Shown: positions 34,913 to 45,599 of the stretch, in pieces
Position numbering within the stretch: the first letter of the stretch is position 1
Layout: every line of letters starts with the position of its first letter
Assembly: GCF_000001735.4 (NCBI RefSeq)
Contig: NC_003074.8
Coordinates: forward strand, 101 to 64,100
DNA length: 64,000 nucleotides
Reading direction: 5' to 3'
Source: Arabidopsis thaliana
Lineage: Eukaryota > Streptophyta > Magnoliopsida > Brassicales > Brassicaceae
Program-made: the position numbers and the translations under genes
The notes under the pieces: model-generated
Databases searched by the model: none
What the model saw: only the letters and a program-made list of their open reading frames with translations
What the model was told of the DNA's origin: nothing

Positions 34913-37900
34913 TCAAGGTGAGATATCTCTCGAGTCCTGTGATGCCGAAAGTGCAGGATCTCGGTAAGCAACAACGAGTTCCGAATAGAATTCAGACATG
35001 TTTTGCTCTCTCTCGTCTGCTTTATCTTTGTTTACCAGACACTGCAAAAGTAAAACATCCATCATCACCATATAAAGGTTTAGAGTAGATGCTGTAATGT
35101 AATAAAGGACTATGCATCATGTTCTGTTTGTTTTGTTTAGGTTAGGAATAAAAGATTATCTAGCCATATTTTTCTTCCATTGGATCAAAAATATGAGTAA
35201 CTATTTCTCTAAAGCCTTTACCTGGGTAGGATAAGATTTGAAATTTGGTAAAAACCGTCTTTGGCAGTAAATGCTGAAAAGGACCGTGAGAACCGGAAGG
35301 GGAATTGTTAAAGAAGATGCCACTGGAAGCTCTTTAAGCCCGAATAATCCGACTGCAATAATGTGCATTAGTACCAAAGAGAAGATAGTATAGCTGTGAA
35401 CTATTGGCCAAAACTTTCCACCAGTTTCATACTTGGCCGCATATACGTTTAGGAGCTGCAGCACAAAAAGGTGATGTTATTTCTATCAACAAGTTGCAAT
35501 GGATTCATTAAGAAGAAAAAGAATTATGTGACGAGAAAATGGATTCTTGATGTAACGTTTATGTCATGACTGAAGCTCCAAAAAATACTTTCGGTTTAAA
35601 GATGCTATTCGAGAATTTAGAAAAGGGATCACATATAAAGAGAAGATAAAAGTGAGATTCCATATAACGAAAATATGTGTAGCTGATTCCTATATGATTT
35701 TATCAGAGATCAACAGAGAATTATACTTAGGAGTGAGATTGGTTCCGTTACCTGGTTGCGGTAGATGATATATCCAAGACAATAGTAGACCAACAAGAAA
35801 GGCAGTATCAATGGCGAAAGGAAGAAGTAAGTTATACCGAGGAGTCCAAAAAATAGAATCCTTGGGATTTCTTGGCAGAAAGGAGTTGAAGGAACCTCAA
35901 ATTCTTTGTCATCTTCCTTGCCGAAAAGTTTCGTTATGAAACTCCAAAGAAGAGGAACCAAACGGAGGATCTCTGATGATAAACCAGTCCATCCAGAGGT
36001 CACAACATAAGATACAAAGAACGATGCCTACACCAAAGATTAAACAATAAACATGACTCGTGGTACGAAAAGGGAATTCCGGAAACCTCAATACTGAATT
36101 TTGTGTTCTTTACCTGTGCTGGCACAGCTGCAGCAAGCACACGAGGAATAGTCTTAGGTTCAAGGAACACATTAACACGATAAAGGGCAGATCCGGACAG
36201 TACATTTGCAAAGAAACTGTTCCATACAGTAAAGATTAGAAGCTTGATACATGCAGATTTCTCAATCTGGCTATGAGAAATGAATCCTTGCATTGAGGAA
36301 AGTAGAAGCATAATGGGTGGTACTATAAGAAGGAAAAGCTGGAAAATGAGACTCGGAAGATATCCCGTAATCACTTGACTCACGATTTTCCTGCAATCAT
36401 AAGAAAAAAAAGAAGATTTTGTAATTGTTCAATTGAAACGAAGAACCATCTTTATCTAAATAGGGCTTTACTTACATATTTAATATTCCTTTTAGAAAAG
36501 GGAACCAAGTCTCCAACTGGTGAAGATTAGCAAGACCTTGAACCAATACAACGGGGACAATGTATAGGATCAAAAGAGCTACGAAAGCCACAAGCACCAC
36601 TACATTGGAGATCCATCTTCTCACAAACGATGCAGTGAAAAATGGCCAATGAACATCTTCGGGCTCCGGGGCTGCCTCAGTTAGCCATTGTGTTGGATCT
36701 ATTCCTTGCTGAATGTTTGTTGCTATTGCAGCACCATGTCTTGTCCTAAAGGAAACAAAAGCAGCTGGAACTTCCTAAAAGGGTTTGCCAAAAAAAAAGG
36801 AATGAATATGTTGAAGAATGCAAGTAGTCACAAAAAGACAAATTCTCACCTCTCCTGCTAATAAAGACTGTTTCAATCTCATGTCATCTTCTAACTTATC
36901 AAGCTTCTTTTGGTAATGGTCAACCACATCAACATTATTCCCAAACATCCCTAGAAACCCACCCCACCTAGACTTTTGGCGAGATATGCTTCCGGATTTT
37001 ACTCGTGTAAGCTTCTTGTACAGCTTCTCAGCATCATTCTGCAAATATTAACAGATATATGAAATCCAGAAATATCAAAAGGTAAGGCCTTATAGAATCC
37101 TTAGTAGGTAGAAGCTTACCATGAGAACTTTCAACTTGTCTGTCCGATGAACAACTATATGAGAAAGATACGAGGAAGAATGATATTCCCTGAAAAAGTT
37201 TTCTACTGTCTCACTAATACTGTTCCCGGATACAAGAGGGACGCCACTGACCAGAACTGTAAATTCTTGTGGCTGAGGCTTGGATGAATAAAGATGAGCA
37301 ATCCGCTTTGTTAAAATGTACTTGTGCTCCTGCAAAGATAGTCCAAACATTATTTTATGTTCCCATATAGGCGATATAAAGTAGAATGGATGGACAAAAC
37401 AAAAGGCGTCTTACATAGTAAAGTAGAGAACAAACAACCGCCGTGAAGATGTATATTGCGCAAAAGTGGATCCACAGCCTGAAGCAAAACACATACAAGC
37501 ATAAGAGATCGGTTACGGACAAGTAGAAATCGGGATACTGTTTAAGCATAGCTTCGAGTTCTTTACTTATTTGATCCATCGTTAACATTAGAGATACTGA
37601 AGTTATCCATAGACTTCTTTGGGAGGTCGAAAAACTCTTCAAACTCTGTTCCCATATAATTCACTGGAAGAAGTATGAAGATCCCAACCACAGATGCAAA
37701 GCTAAACACTCTTATGCTGCCAAACAAAAAAGCATTGAAGTTTCACAAAAAAAAAGTCAAACTTGAAGCAGATGCTCAATGAATCAATCAACCTGAAGAC
37801 AAAGACACGAATGAAGACCAAAGCATCTAAGCCAAGATTGGAGAGGATTTCATCATTGGTAGGTTCCAATGCTCTTTTGACCCAACCAGCAGTAGGCAAA

Positions 37901-38076
37901 AGCCTCTCGAGGTTGAACTCATTTGACTGCTGAGACTTGCCATCTTTTTTAACAAGACGTGGACCGTATACAGTGACATTACTAGGCTGCTTTCTCAATA
38001 TTGAATACAAAGTGAAGAAGAGAAAACAGAGGCCAAGATTGATTCCCACTGAAGTTAAAAGTGCTGACAGAAGCAT
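34913..38076 (-). CDS. HYP1: OSCA/CSC1-type membrane channel (DUF221 family)
   Basis: Ten coding exons on the minus strand, 38076-37793, 37716-37567, 37478-37415, 37329-37120, 37038-36850, 36774-36476, 36390-36114, 36027-35752, 35455-35222 and 35041-34913, encode 703 residues. The protein has the OSCA layout: three N-terminal membrane spans (starting [20 protein letters not shown]), a cytosolic loop with [15 protein letters not shown] and [14 protein letters not shown], then the DUF221 block of about eight spans ([60 protein letters not shown]). OSCA proteins are dimeric TMEM16-like, mechanically or osmotically gated cation channels of the plasma membrane. The exact sensitivity of this member is not visible. 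The open frame continues upstream of 38076 to a likely leader-intron acceptor; the first ATG is used. Confidence 0.95.
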
Positions 38077-38117
38077 AACTCCAAATTCACTTAGACCAAG
38101 AGAAGCCTGCCAAGAAT

Positions 38118-38315
38118 CTGCAAAATTTGGGAGCAACACGAAGAAGATATCAGATATGTGTAAATTGACACACAAAAAGGAAAGGAATTTACAATTGAGA
38201 AGAACATGGAGAGTACTATGGTGGTAAGGAACTGATAAACCCAGAATCAATCTGCACAACGTTTTCTGATCTGGATCAAATAAAAAGCAAGAGACGAATT
38301 TTCCAAAATACATAC
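38118..38315 (-). other. Predicted 5'-UTR intron of HYP1
   Basis: On the minus strand a donor (CTCCTG|GTATG) at 38315 and an acceptor (TTTGCAG ending 38118) bracket 198 bp just upstream of the HYP1 start codon. Inferred from splice signals only. Confidence 0.5.
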
Positions 38316-38764
38316 CAGGAGAAAAGATGAATCAGTCGAGGCGGTGATCTTTTGGTTTGAGCTCTCTCGCCATACGTAATAAGTCCTCGATGCGACACGA
38401 TACCATTTTTCTCGATTTTTCCATTCCTTAAAAATAACCATCTTTTTTTTCATTGGGATTCAAAAACAACGAATCGTAAAATGTTGCTTACTGTTGGGTC
38501 CGGATCCGGAACTTTGGGTTGATTACCCGCTGGACAACACATGGATTTGACAAGCAAAAGTTAGTCTTGTCTTAATGTCAATTTAAAATTTAAAAGCAAA
38601 TAAAGAAGATAATAATACAATTACGTTTTGGGCTCTCGTCTTTATCAGTGGACTTATTAAAAAGGCCCATTAATCATTCTCTCAAGACATGGATTTTGCT
38701 GAGATCTACAAATCGAAATCGAAATCGAACTACGTATTGAAAGGAAAGAAAACAAAAAAAGACG

Positions 38765-38782
38765 AGGCATTTATGAATGCCT
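38765..38782 (-). other. Conserved stem-loop, copy 1
   Basis: AGGCATT and AATGCCT form a perfect 7-bp inverted repeat around a 4-base loop. The same stem, with one changed loop, occurs at 44123-44140, in each case 40-50 bp from a copy of the 76-bp element. On the minus strand it follows the element; a T-run comes a few bases later. Confidence 0.6.
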
Positions 38783-38831
38783 TATATGTTGTTGAAACAA
38801 AGAGAAGAAGAAGCAGAAGCTAGAGGGTCAT

Positions 38832-38907
38832 GACCATTGTTCGAAGCCGTGACCTTGAGGTTCCAAGCACAAGGAGTTCTTACCACAAAGCAATGGCCAC
38901 AATGGTC
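38832..38907 (-). other. 76-bp structured element, copy 1 (ncRNA- or tRNA-like)
   Basis: The ends are complementary: GACCATTGT at 38832-38840 and ACAATGGTC at 38899-38907. The element is roughly 77% identical by eye to 44180-44256, where the corresponding arms are GACCAATGT and ACATTGGTC, so the changed pair is compensated. On the minus strand it contains GGCTTCGAAC, similar to the B box of tRNA promoters, and a second small stem (GCCAT/GTGGT). It lies about 230 bp past the CGS1 stop codon and could be within the CGS1 3' UTR. It may be a small RNA gene, a tRNA-derived SINE remnant or a UTR structure. No full tRNA cloverleaf can be drawn. Confidence 0.5.
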
Positions 38908-39133
38908 GTTCACATGGGACCAGTTATCTAATTTAACCTCTTTAAGACGCAAAACGAACTAAACAGAATTTATTATATAGCACAACAAACATCATAATAG
39001 TACACGATTATTTCGGAACGTAAATGTCGCGGAACAATAGTTCAAAGACATCATTATTACGGTGACTGAAAACAGCAAAGAGAGATAAATAAAGGACAAA
39101 GAAACGACAGCGTTTTTGTGTGATGTGTCATTT

Positions 39134-41765
39134 TCAGATGGCTTCGAGAGCTTGAAGAATGTCAGCTTTGACATCTTCAAAGTCTTCAACTCCAAAGCTG
39201 AAACGAACCAAGTTATCTTTGATTCCATACTTTAGTCTCTCCTCTTGCGGCAGATCCCTGAAATCAAAACCACCCATTAGAAATCGGAAATTTGTTCGAT
39301 TTTGTCAAAGACGGAAGCATATGGAATCAAAGATAACTTTGTTCGATTTTGCCAAAGACATACCAGTAGGACATGATAGCAGGTTGGTCAACAATGCTTT
39401 CGCAGCCACCGAAGGATGGTGCAATGTAAGGAATCTTTAGAGAATCCACAAACTTGATTGTCGTTTCAATGTCTCCATCAATCTACCCAAGAAAGATAAT
39501 CAAGGTGTTCAGGATCATACTTAAATGCTAATCTGGAGTAGATAGAGATTAGGTTGGTGATAGATCATATTACCTCGAAACTGACCACACCTCCAAAACC
39601 AGTCATTTGTCGCTTGGCGAGTTCATGTTCGGGATGACTTGGAAGGCCTGGATAGTACACATGACTCACCTGCAAATCAAAATTGCATCGATATTTACTC
39701 ACATGACTCACCTGGATAGTGTCAGGATATTTACTCAAAAAAGAGATATTGCATACCTTAGGATGTGCCTCTAAAATTTCGGCCATTCTAAAAGCGGTCG
39801 AATTCTGTTGCTGTACACGAAGATGCAATGTCTTCATGCCTCGGATGATTAGGTACGCAGCGTTCTGTTAACAAACCTTTTATGAGAATTCATGAATTAA
39901 CAGCATAATAAGAGGGATAAATGAGACAGTCAAGTAATTTACTGGGTTAAGTGTTCCTCCCAACACATGATGCAGATTGCGAATTTCTGAAACCAACTTC
40001 AGTGAACCACAGATGCATCCAGCAAGAACCTAAACCACCGAGAAACAATCTTTGTTAATAACTAAACAACCAGTGAGTGCTCTTTTGAGATGTTTTACAA
40101 TATATGGAACATGTTTTACTCACATCATTGTGTCCTCCAATGTACTTTGTAGCAGAGTGCACGACAAGATCAGCACCAAGAGCAAGGGCTTTCTGATTCA
40201 GAGGTGTTGCAAAGGTGCCATCAATGCAAACCAGAGTTCCCCTCTTGTGGCATATTTTTGAAACTAGCTCAATGTCGACACATCTAAGGAATGGGTTTGT
40301 CGGGGACTCAGTGAAGAACAGAGATACCTGCCAGACAAGTCGGAATAAATTTGAGACACATACTCTCTTTCCAACTGTAAAAAGGACAATAATGTTACAG
40401 AACTGACCTTGAACTCATTCACTGCAGCTTCAAGCCCTGCGATATCAGCAGGATCAATCACAGTGACCTGGACATAAACATGATGTTAAACAATCAAGTT
40501 GAAAAACTGGAATTGGAAAAAGGAAGACAGTAATTAAAAAATTTAGATGCAATGGAAATCTTCTTACAGTGATCCCCAACTTGGGAAGAAAATTCTCCAT
40601 GAAGATCCTAGTCTTCCTGTAGCAATCAGTAGTAGTGACAATGTGTCCACCAGCAGGAACCAATGCCAAAAGCATAACAGTGCTTGCACACATCCCAGAT
40701 GCCATAACCAAAGTTGATTCAGCCCCTTCAAGTGCACTACAGCAATATATTAATCAAACAAATCCAAAAGCATCAACAACATAATCTTCAGGAAAGGCAA
40801 GTGCAATTATAAAACACATTATTAAAGATAAAATAATAATAACCTTATCTTATCTTCAAGTACCACAGTCGTAGGGTTACCATAACGACCATACTCGAAA
40901 CTCACACTCCTTTTCTCCTACAATAATTCAATTTTTTGAAGATAAACAAAGTCAATAAAACTAGTAAGAGATTCTTTCAACCTAATAGGTGTTATTCTAA
41001 TCCATAAAAGAAAGAGACTGAATCAATCAACGGACCTTGAAGTCAATAAGCTCAGCAGTTTTCTTGAAGAAGTAGGCAGATGTGTTGACTACAGGAGTAG
41101 TGATAGCATCCGTCACTATACCACGGCCTAATCTTTCACCTGTGTAAAACCTAATTTATCAATCTCCAACAACAAAATCAGATATGAAATGACTGAATCT
41201 GGTGGATCTAGGAGGTACCGGCATGAACAGTGAGGCTCCCATCGGAGCTCAAGAAAGAATGTTTGGAATCCGTCAGCTGTACACTACCTATCTTCTCCCT
41301 GATCCCCTCCTCGGCCACCACAACCTCCTCATCGACGCTTTTCAGCACGACGGGAGGCGCGGCAGCCACAGGGGCGGCGGCGGCGGACGAGGCTGCGGCT
41401 GCAGATGCGGCGGAAGAAACCGCAGATGCAGACGAGGTAGCAGCAGCCGCCGCCGCCGAAGGTAACGCGGAGGATGGGTTGTTGGACCACTTAGCCGCCA
41501 CGATCTGTGCAACACCGATGTTGCTACAGTTTCTACGGGCTTTAATGCTCAGCTGACGGACGAAATTAGGAGGAAATCTTAAGATCCTGGAGGATAATCC
41601 AGCGTCCCCGGTGAATGAGGAAGAAATCCCGGCGGAGGCATGGACACGACGGCGAGATGATCCACCGACGGGAGAACCGACGAGATCTGGATCAGAACGG
41701 CATTGAAAGCCGGAGATTGAGGAGGAGGAGAAGATGGTAGGGCACTGGAATGATGAGACGGCCAT
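39134..41765 (-). CDS. CGS1: Cystathionine gamma-synthase, first enzyme of methionine synthesis
   Basis: Eleven exons on the minus strand, 41765-41219, 41139-41036, 40917-40844, 40736-40568, 40467-40408, 40327-40124, 40029-39943, 39864-39757, 39669-39574, 39482-39364 and 39257-39134, encode 563 residues. The plastid PLP enzyme joins O-phosphohomoserine and cysteine to form cystathionine. Visible features are a Ser-rich transit peptide, an Ala-rich linker (about 98-140), EYGRYGNPTT, the PLP lysine K379 in HSATKYIGGH and a C-terminal KYGIKDNLVRFSFGVED. Exon 1 carries the MTO1 region RRNCSNIGVAQ (77-87), which arrests its own translation when S-adenosylmethionine is high and triggers mRNA decay. 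Starting at the ATG at 41765 places this motif at its published residue numbers, which supports that start. Known as MTO1/At3g01120. Confidence 0.98.
39203..39359. repeat. Inverted and direct repeats around the last CGS1 intron
   Basis: Intron 10 (39258-39363) holds two direct 22-bp copies (39291-39312 and 39338-39359, one mismatch, beginning TTTGTTCGATTTTG). It also holds a 27-bp segment (39320-39346) that is the reverse complement, with two mismatches, of exon 11 (39203-39229). In the pre-mRNA these two could pair across the 3' splice site. The simplest origin is a local inverted duplication of exon sequence into the intron. Confidence 0.85.
41505..41537 (-). promoter_or_regulatory. MTO1 nascent-peptide arrest motif within CGS1
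   Basis: These 11 codons encode RRNCSNIGVAQ, residues 77-87. In Arabidopsis this peptide in the ribosome exit tunnel senses S-adenosylmethionine, stalls elongation at Ser94 (here AKWS, residues 91-94) and leads to 5'-truncated mRNA. The motif and the stall site are intact, so the feedback should operate. Confidence 0.93.
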
Positions 41766-42715
41766 TGTTGTTTCGTTTCTCAATGATTCTCTCGTTCTCT
41801 TCTCTCTCTTTTTGTTTGTGGTTTAGAGGTGCGTGAGGGCTTTCTCCATGGGCGGGTTTTTAAGAAGCCAAATTGCTTTGTCGTTTTGTTTTTAACCACT
41901 CTGGTTTACATTAACTTGACCAGACTAAACCATGCCTTTTCCTCTTACTATTATTTTTCTAATTTTCTACGTTACAAAAATAGAATACGTTTATTGCCAG
42001 ATTTCTACTTACTTATCCAAACAATGAGTTGTTGTTGAGTTTTCAATCCAAGTTCCAACTACTCATTATTGTTAAACATTCAATTTCATGTTGAAAATTA
42101 AAATTTGTACTTACAGATTAATCACCTGAGATATTTTGAACGTACAGATTTTTTACATGAAATTTATTTTATTTTTAAAAAGAGAACACATCATAAATTT
42201 ACCAAATGTGGTGTTTTTTTGTTTTTGACTATGACCTCTTTTTTTTTTTTTTTTTAAGGTCTGTAGTCTTCAAATAGAATCTAGGCAACTACAACTACTC
42301 ACAATTTGTTAAAGTTGCAGCTAATTTATACATTTAAAGTCAAAAAAATAGTTGTGAGTTTGAGACCTTCTCTATTTAAAACTCAAATGTAGCATGAAAA
42401 CGAACGATCAAAATGTACTAATTAAATAATTGTTTTTTTAATTAATGAATTCAGTGTAAAAAGAAATTTCTAACAACTGGACCCGAAATATAAAATAAGG
42501 TCCACTTGTGTGATAATGGTCTGGGTCCAAACTTCAAAGTCTTTAAATAAACACACCATCACACTTCAAAAAGCTTTGTATTGATTTGTGTGGTGATGGA
42601 TACTTTGTAATTAATTATGTCATGTAAGAAAAGTGAAAAAAAAACACGGTAACTTTTTTACAGGGTCATAAAATTACGGGAAAAATAGAAATAAATACAA
42701 ACCGAATTGTATTAA
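41766..42715. other. CGS1 leader and promoter region
   Basis: A CT-rich leader (to about 41830) precedes AT-rich DNA with a 17-bp poly(T) run near 42239. An in-frame ATG at 41783 lies six codons before the accepted start. No other gene is visible. Confidence 0.45.
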
Positions 42716-42970
42716 GGGCATCTCCATCAGTGAGATACTTTCTTAGTTTCTAAAAAATAAAAGATATAAGTATTTTAATAAATATTAGTTATATAATTAA
42801 ATTTTAACAATAAAATAATATTTGACAAATAGATGATATACAAGTGTTTTTATGGGTTTCTCAGAGTTTCTCACTTGAAAGACTAATTCTACTCTCTCTC
42901 ATACTTTTTGATTATATTTTATTTTTATATTGAACAGTTTTTTAATGAGAAACCATTGATGGAGATGGTC
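42716..42970. mobile_element. MITE-like element with 14-bp terminal inverted repeats
   Basis: The left end GGGCATCTCCATCA and the right end (TGATGGAGATGGTC, reverse complement GACCATCTCCATCA) match at 12 of 14 positions. Both ends are flanked by TTAA (42712-42715 and 42971-42974), a probable target-site duplication. The 255-bp interior is AT-rich and non-coding. Size, terminal repeats and flanks fit a non-autonomous DNA transposon. CATCTCCA-type ends are, as I recall, common in Brassicaceae MITEs; I do not assign a family. Confidence 0.72.
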
Positions 42971-42974
42971 TTAA

Positions 42975-44122
42975 TAATCAGGAATCACTAAGAAAAAGAT
43001 TCGAAAGAGGACAGATATACCTCAAACTCAAAAGGTGTATTCAGGGACCAAAAAAGGAAATGAAAAAGAAAACGTCAATCAGACAATCACTTTCGTAAGC
43101 CTGAGCTTAATTGTTGGCAATAACAAAAAGACCAAAGCCGAATGGCTTATCCGAGTCATCTAATAATATATAATTATTGATCTTATTACAAAACTGTTTT
43201 AATTTGTTTTTTTCTTAATGTTATTTACGAAAATGCCACTTTGTATTGGTGAACGTGCGTTTTGAGACCTGAGGGTAGGTCGCGTTGCTTTGAAATTCGA
43301 TTATGGATTTGTAAGGATAGGTAATAGCACTAAAAATATACTATTCACTATAATTATGTGATTGATCAAAACAAACATAAATTAAAGATGCCGTAAGTTA
43401 TTTCTTAATTGATATGAAAAAGAACTTGAATCTTAAGAACATTTTATGTTCTTTTTTGTTTTTGGTCGAAACAATATGTTATGTCCAAGCAATGACAACA
43501 AAAAAACATAGGATTTGAGGTTTTAACTCAGGATTTAGACTTATATAATATCCTCATTGTATAAAAATATTTATTTATTTTCTATTAATAGTAAAGATTA
43601 TATTTTCTTTACCCTTTTAGTAATTTAAATCCAAAACTTATGTTAGTTAGTTATTATATATAGGGACTTAATATACCTCAAGTTGATGGTAGCCAATGGA
43701 CCACAAAAACACTTCAAGTGGTATTTATATTTAAATGTTGAAAATCATACTAATTTATTCTTTAAGTTCTCATCCGTCCAATGAAGAAAGCACCAACACA
43801 ATGAAATTAACCGATTACTGCGTGTCCCATGACTCCCATTAAAAGTATAATGATGAATATATTATATAGTATTGTATTATTGTAGTGTTCATGGTATGGT
43901 TTTGAATATTCTATGGATAGTGATTTTAAAGTTTCAAGATGGGAATATAAATGATGATTTGATTATTCAAACTAGACATAGAACGCCATATAGAGAAACT
44001 CTTCTCAAAATCTCAAAGAAGATACTCATCTTGTAACCTTTAATTTTGGGTGCAAACATTTAGGTTTCTACAATAAGTTCAAATAACTTAATAAATTGTA
44101 GAGAATGAAAGAGAACAGAAAA
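42975..44122. other. Intergenic AT-rich DNA
   Basis: No gene or clear repeat beyond the flanking elements. It includes several TATATA runs and long AT stretches. Confidence 0.4.
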
Positions 44123-44140
44123 AGGCATTTAAGAATGCCT
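44123..44140 (-). other. Conserved stem-loop, copy 2, with T-run
   Basis: AGGCATT/AATGCCT with loop TAAG (plus strand), matching copy 1 at 38765. On the minus strand the stem is followed directly by TTTTT, the arrangement that could end RNA polymerase III transcription. Confidence 0.55.
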
Positions 44141-44179
44141 CTATTACGTGAGAAAGAGAGACAGCGAATGTGTGAGTGT

Positions 44180-44256
44180 GACCAATGTTCGAAGCCACGA
44201 CCTTGTATAGCTCGAACACAACTTGTTCTTGCCACCAAGCAGTGACCACATTGGTC
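44180..44256 (-). other. 77-bp structured element, copy 2 (ncRNA- or tRNA-like)
   Basis: The ends GACCAATGT (44180-44188) and ACATTGGTC (44248-44256) form a 9-bp stem, and the interior matches 38832-38907 in the same orientation. A second stem (minus strand GTCAC/GTGGC) is kept with a G-T to G-C type change relative to copy 1. The minus-strand GGCTTCGAAC resembles a tRNA B box. It lies about 360 bp beyond the stop of the ATP synthase e-like gene. A 62-codon frame also crosses it, but the other copy does not keep that frame open. Confidence 0.5.
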
Positions 44257-44613
44257 GTCCTGAATAGCCAACTGCTTACTTTTAACTCTGCGCCACGGCG
44301 GATATTTATTTATTTTAATTGAAAACAAAAAAAATTCTTTTTTTTTTTTTTTTTTTTTTATAAATTATTTATCTGGTTAAGATGATAAAAATATGGTGTT
44401 TATTGAATAGCAGGAAAGTACCAAAGAAGAACTCAGGTTTAAACCAAAACGGGTATACGATTGCTTTGTCAGACAGAAGATTTTGATTAAAAAAACAGAA
44501 AGATGGAAAAAATGTCACCGAGGGAGATATAGCTTAAGGAGGAAAAGAACTACATTTAGAGATAACAATCACTTGGCTTCATAATCTTATTGAGAAGGAG
44601 AAGAAGAGTTGGT

Positions 44614-45422
44614 TTAGTGATGAGCCTTTGCTTCGGCCTTAATCTGCGAATTCTTCTTTATCTGCATATGAAGAAGAAGCATTTGTTGGTATCATCATAA
44701 CTTATTAGCAAATCACATCATAGTAGAAAATTAGATTCCACAATCTGAATGAATAAGGATTGGGATGCTCTAAAGGAAGCAACATAGGCTCTACTTTCAT
44801 ACCGATTTTCTTAGGGTTTGGAAACCAGACACAACATCGCAAACTTATGCTTTACAAAGGCAAGAAATTACATTTCAGTGATCAAGTTGCAAATCATTGA
44901 CAAACTCTTCTACTAAACATCAAGTCAAAACTATGATCATTCAGTGGAATAGGAGATCAGAACTCAGGCAGAAACATTGGGGTCAAAGAATCATGTTACT
45001 TGTGTATAGATGACCAAACCAAAAGGAGCAAAGTAGCATACTAATAGTCACGGCACACATGATTCGATCGAGAATATCATAATTCAAAAGCCATAAACAT
45101 TCGAATTTGCTGCTATAATGGCAAGTGTCAGATTTAGGATGTCAAAATGAAACCCAATGAAAATAATTTCTCATCTGATAAAAACAAGACAAGGAAGATA
45201 GAGAGATGTACCTTTAAAGCCTTGAGCTTGATGTTGCCGTAGATGAGACCCAACCCGAAAGCCGAAGCACGAGCAACCTAAATCGATACCAAAAAGAAAA
45301 GACTCGATGAACTCTTCAAAATCCAAAATTCGACAAGTCAAGGCTACAGATCGAGAAATTGATCCGGGGTTTACCAGAGCAAGAGTGCTGGTACCGGAGT
45401 AAAGTCCTGGAGGTGGCGCCAT
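44614..45422 (-). CDS. Mitochondrial ATP synthase subunit e-like small protein
   Basis: Three small exons on the minus strand, 45422-45375, 45277-45212 and 44661-44614, encode only 53 residues. A single membrane segment (VARASAFGLGLIYGNIKLKALK) contains a GxGxxxG pattern that closely resembles the dimerisation segment of ATP synthase subunit e (yeast SALGLGLFFG, recalled). It is followed by a short basic tail ending KAEAKAHH. Subunit e sits in the peripheral membrane part of complex V and supports its dimers and the crista shape. The site II cluster just upstream is typical of respiratory-chain genes and supports this assignment. The middle intron (45211-44662) is long for so small a gene. 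I recall At3g01130. Confidence 0.85.
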
Positions 45423-45547
45423 TGATTAGCAGTTGAGATTAAACCCTAAAACCCCCAAATCGATCGAATCTTCCGAAATCTCAGATTCGCGATAATGAAA
45501 GACCAGAGCGACTCCTTTGTCTCCGTCTTCTCAGAAAAGCAAATTAT

Positions 45548-45594
45548 TGGGCTTTATATGGGCCTTTATTCAATAGTACCAAACGTCAGGCCCA
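45548..45594 (-). promoter_or_regulatory. Cluster of three site II (TGGGCY) elements
   Basis: TGGGCT (45548-45553), TGGGCC (45559-45564) and GGCCCA (45589-45594, TGGGCC on the minus strand) lie 126-172 bp upstream of the start codon of the ATP synthase e-like gene. Site II motifs are bound by TCP factors and are enriched at Arabidopsis OXPHOS and ribosomal genes. Confidence 0.65.
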
Positions 45595-45599
45595 TATCC

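Noticed and set aside
41202-41556. Plus-strand frames opposite CGS1 exon 1
   Set aside because: Gly/Arg- or Ala-rich translations arise as the antisense of the Ala-rich linker codons.
41766-41783. Upstream in-frame ATG of CGS1 (would add six residues)
   Set aside because: The start at 41765 places the MTO1 motif at residues 77-87 and the stall serine at 94, matching the established numbering.
44180-44256. Functional tRNA gene at the 77-bp element
   Set aside because: Length and a TTCGAA core fit, but no T stem or complete cloverleaf can be drawn, and the closing stem directly abuts the would-be T loop.
44068-44328. Small Cys-containing protein across the copy 2 element (minus strand)
   Set aside because: The paralogous copy near 38.9 kb does not keep the frame open, so the conservation is at the nucleotide or structure level, not protein.
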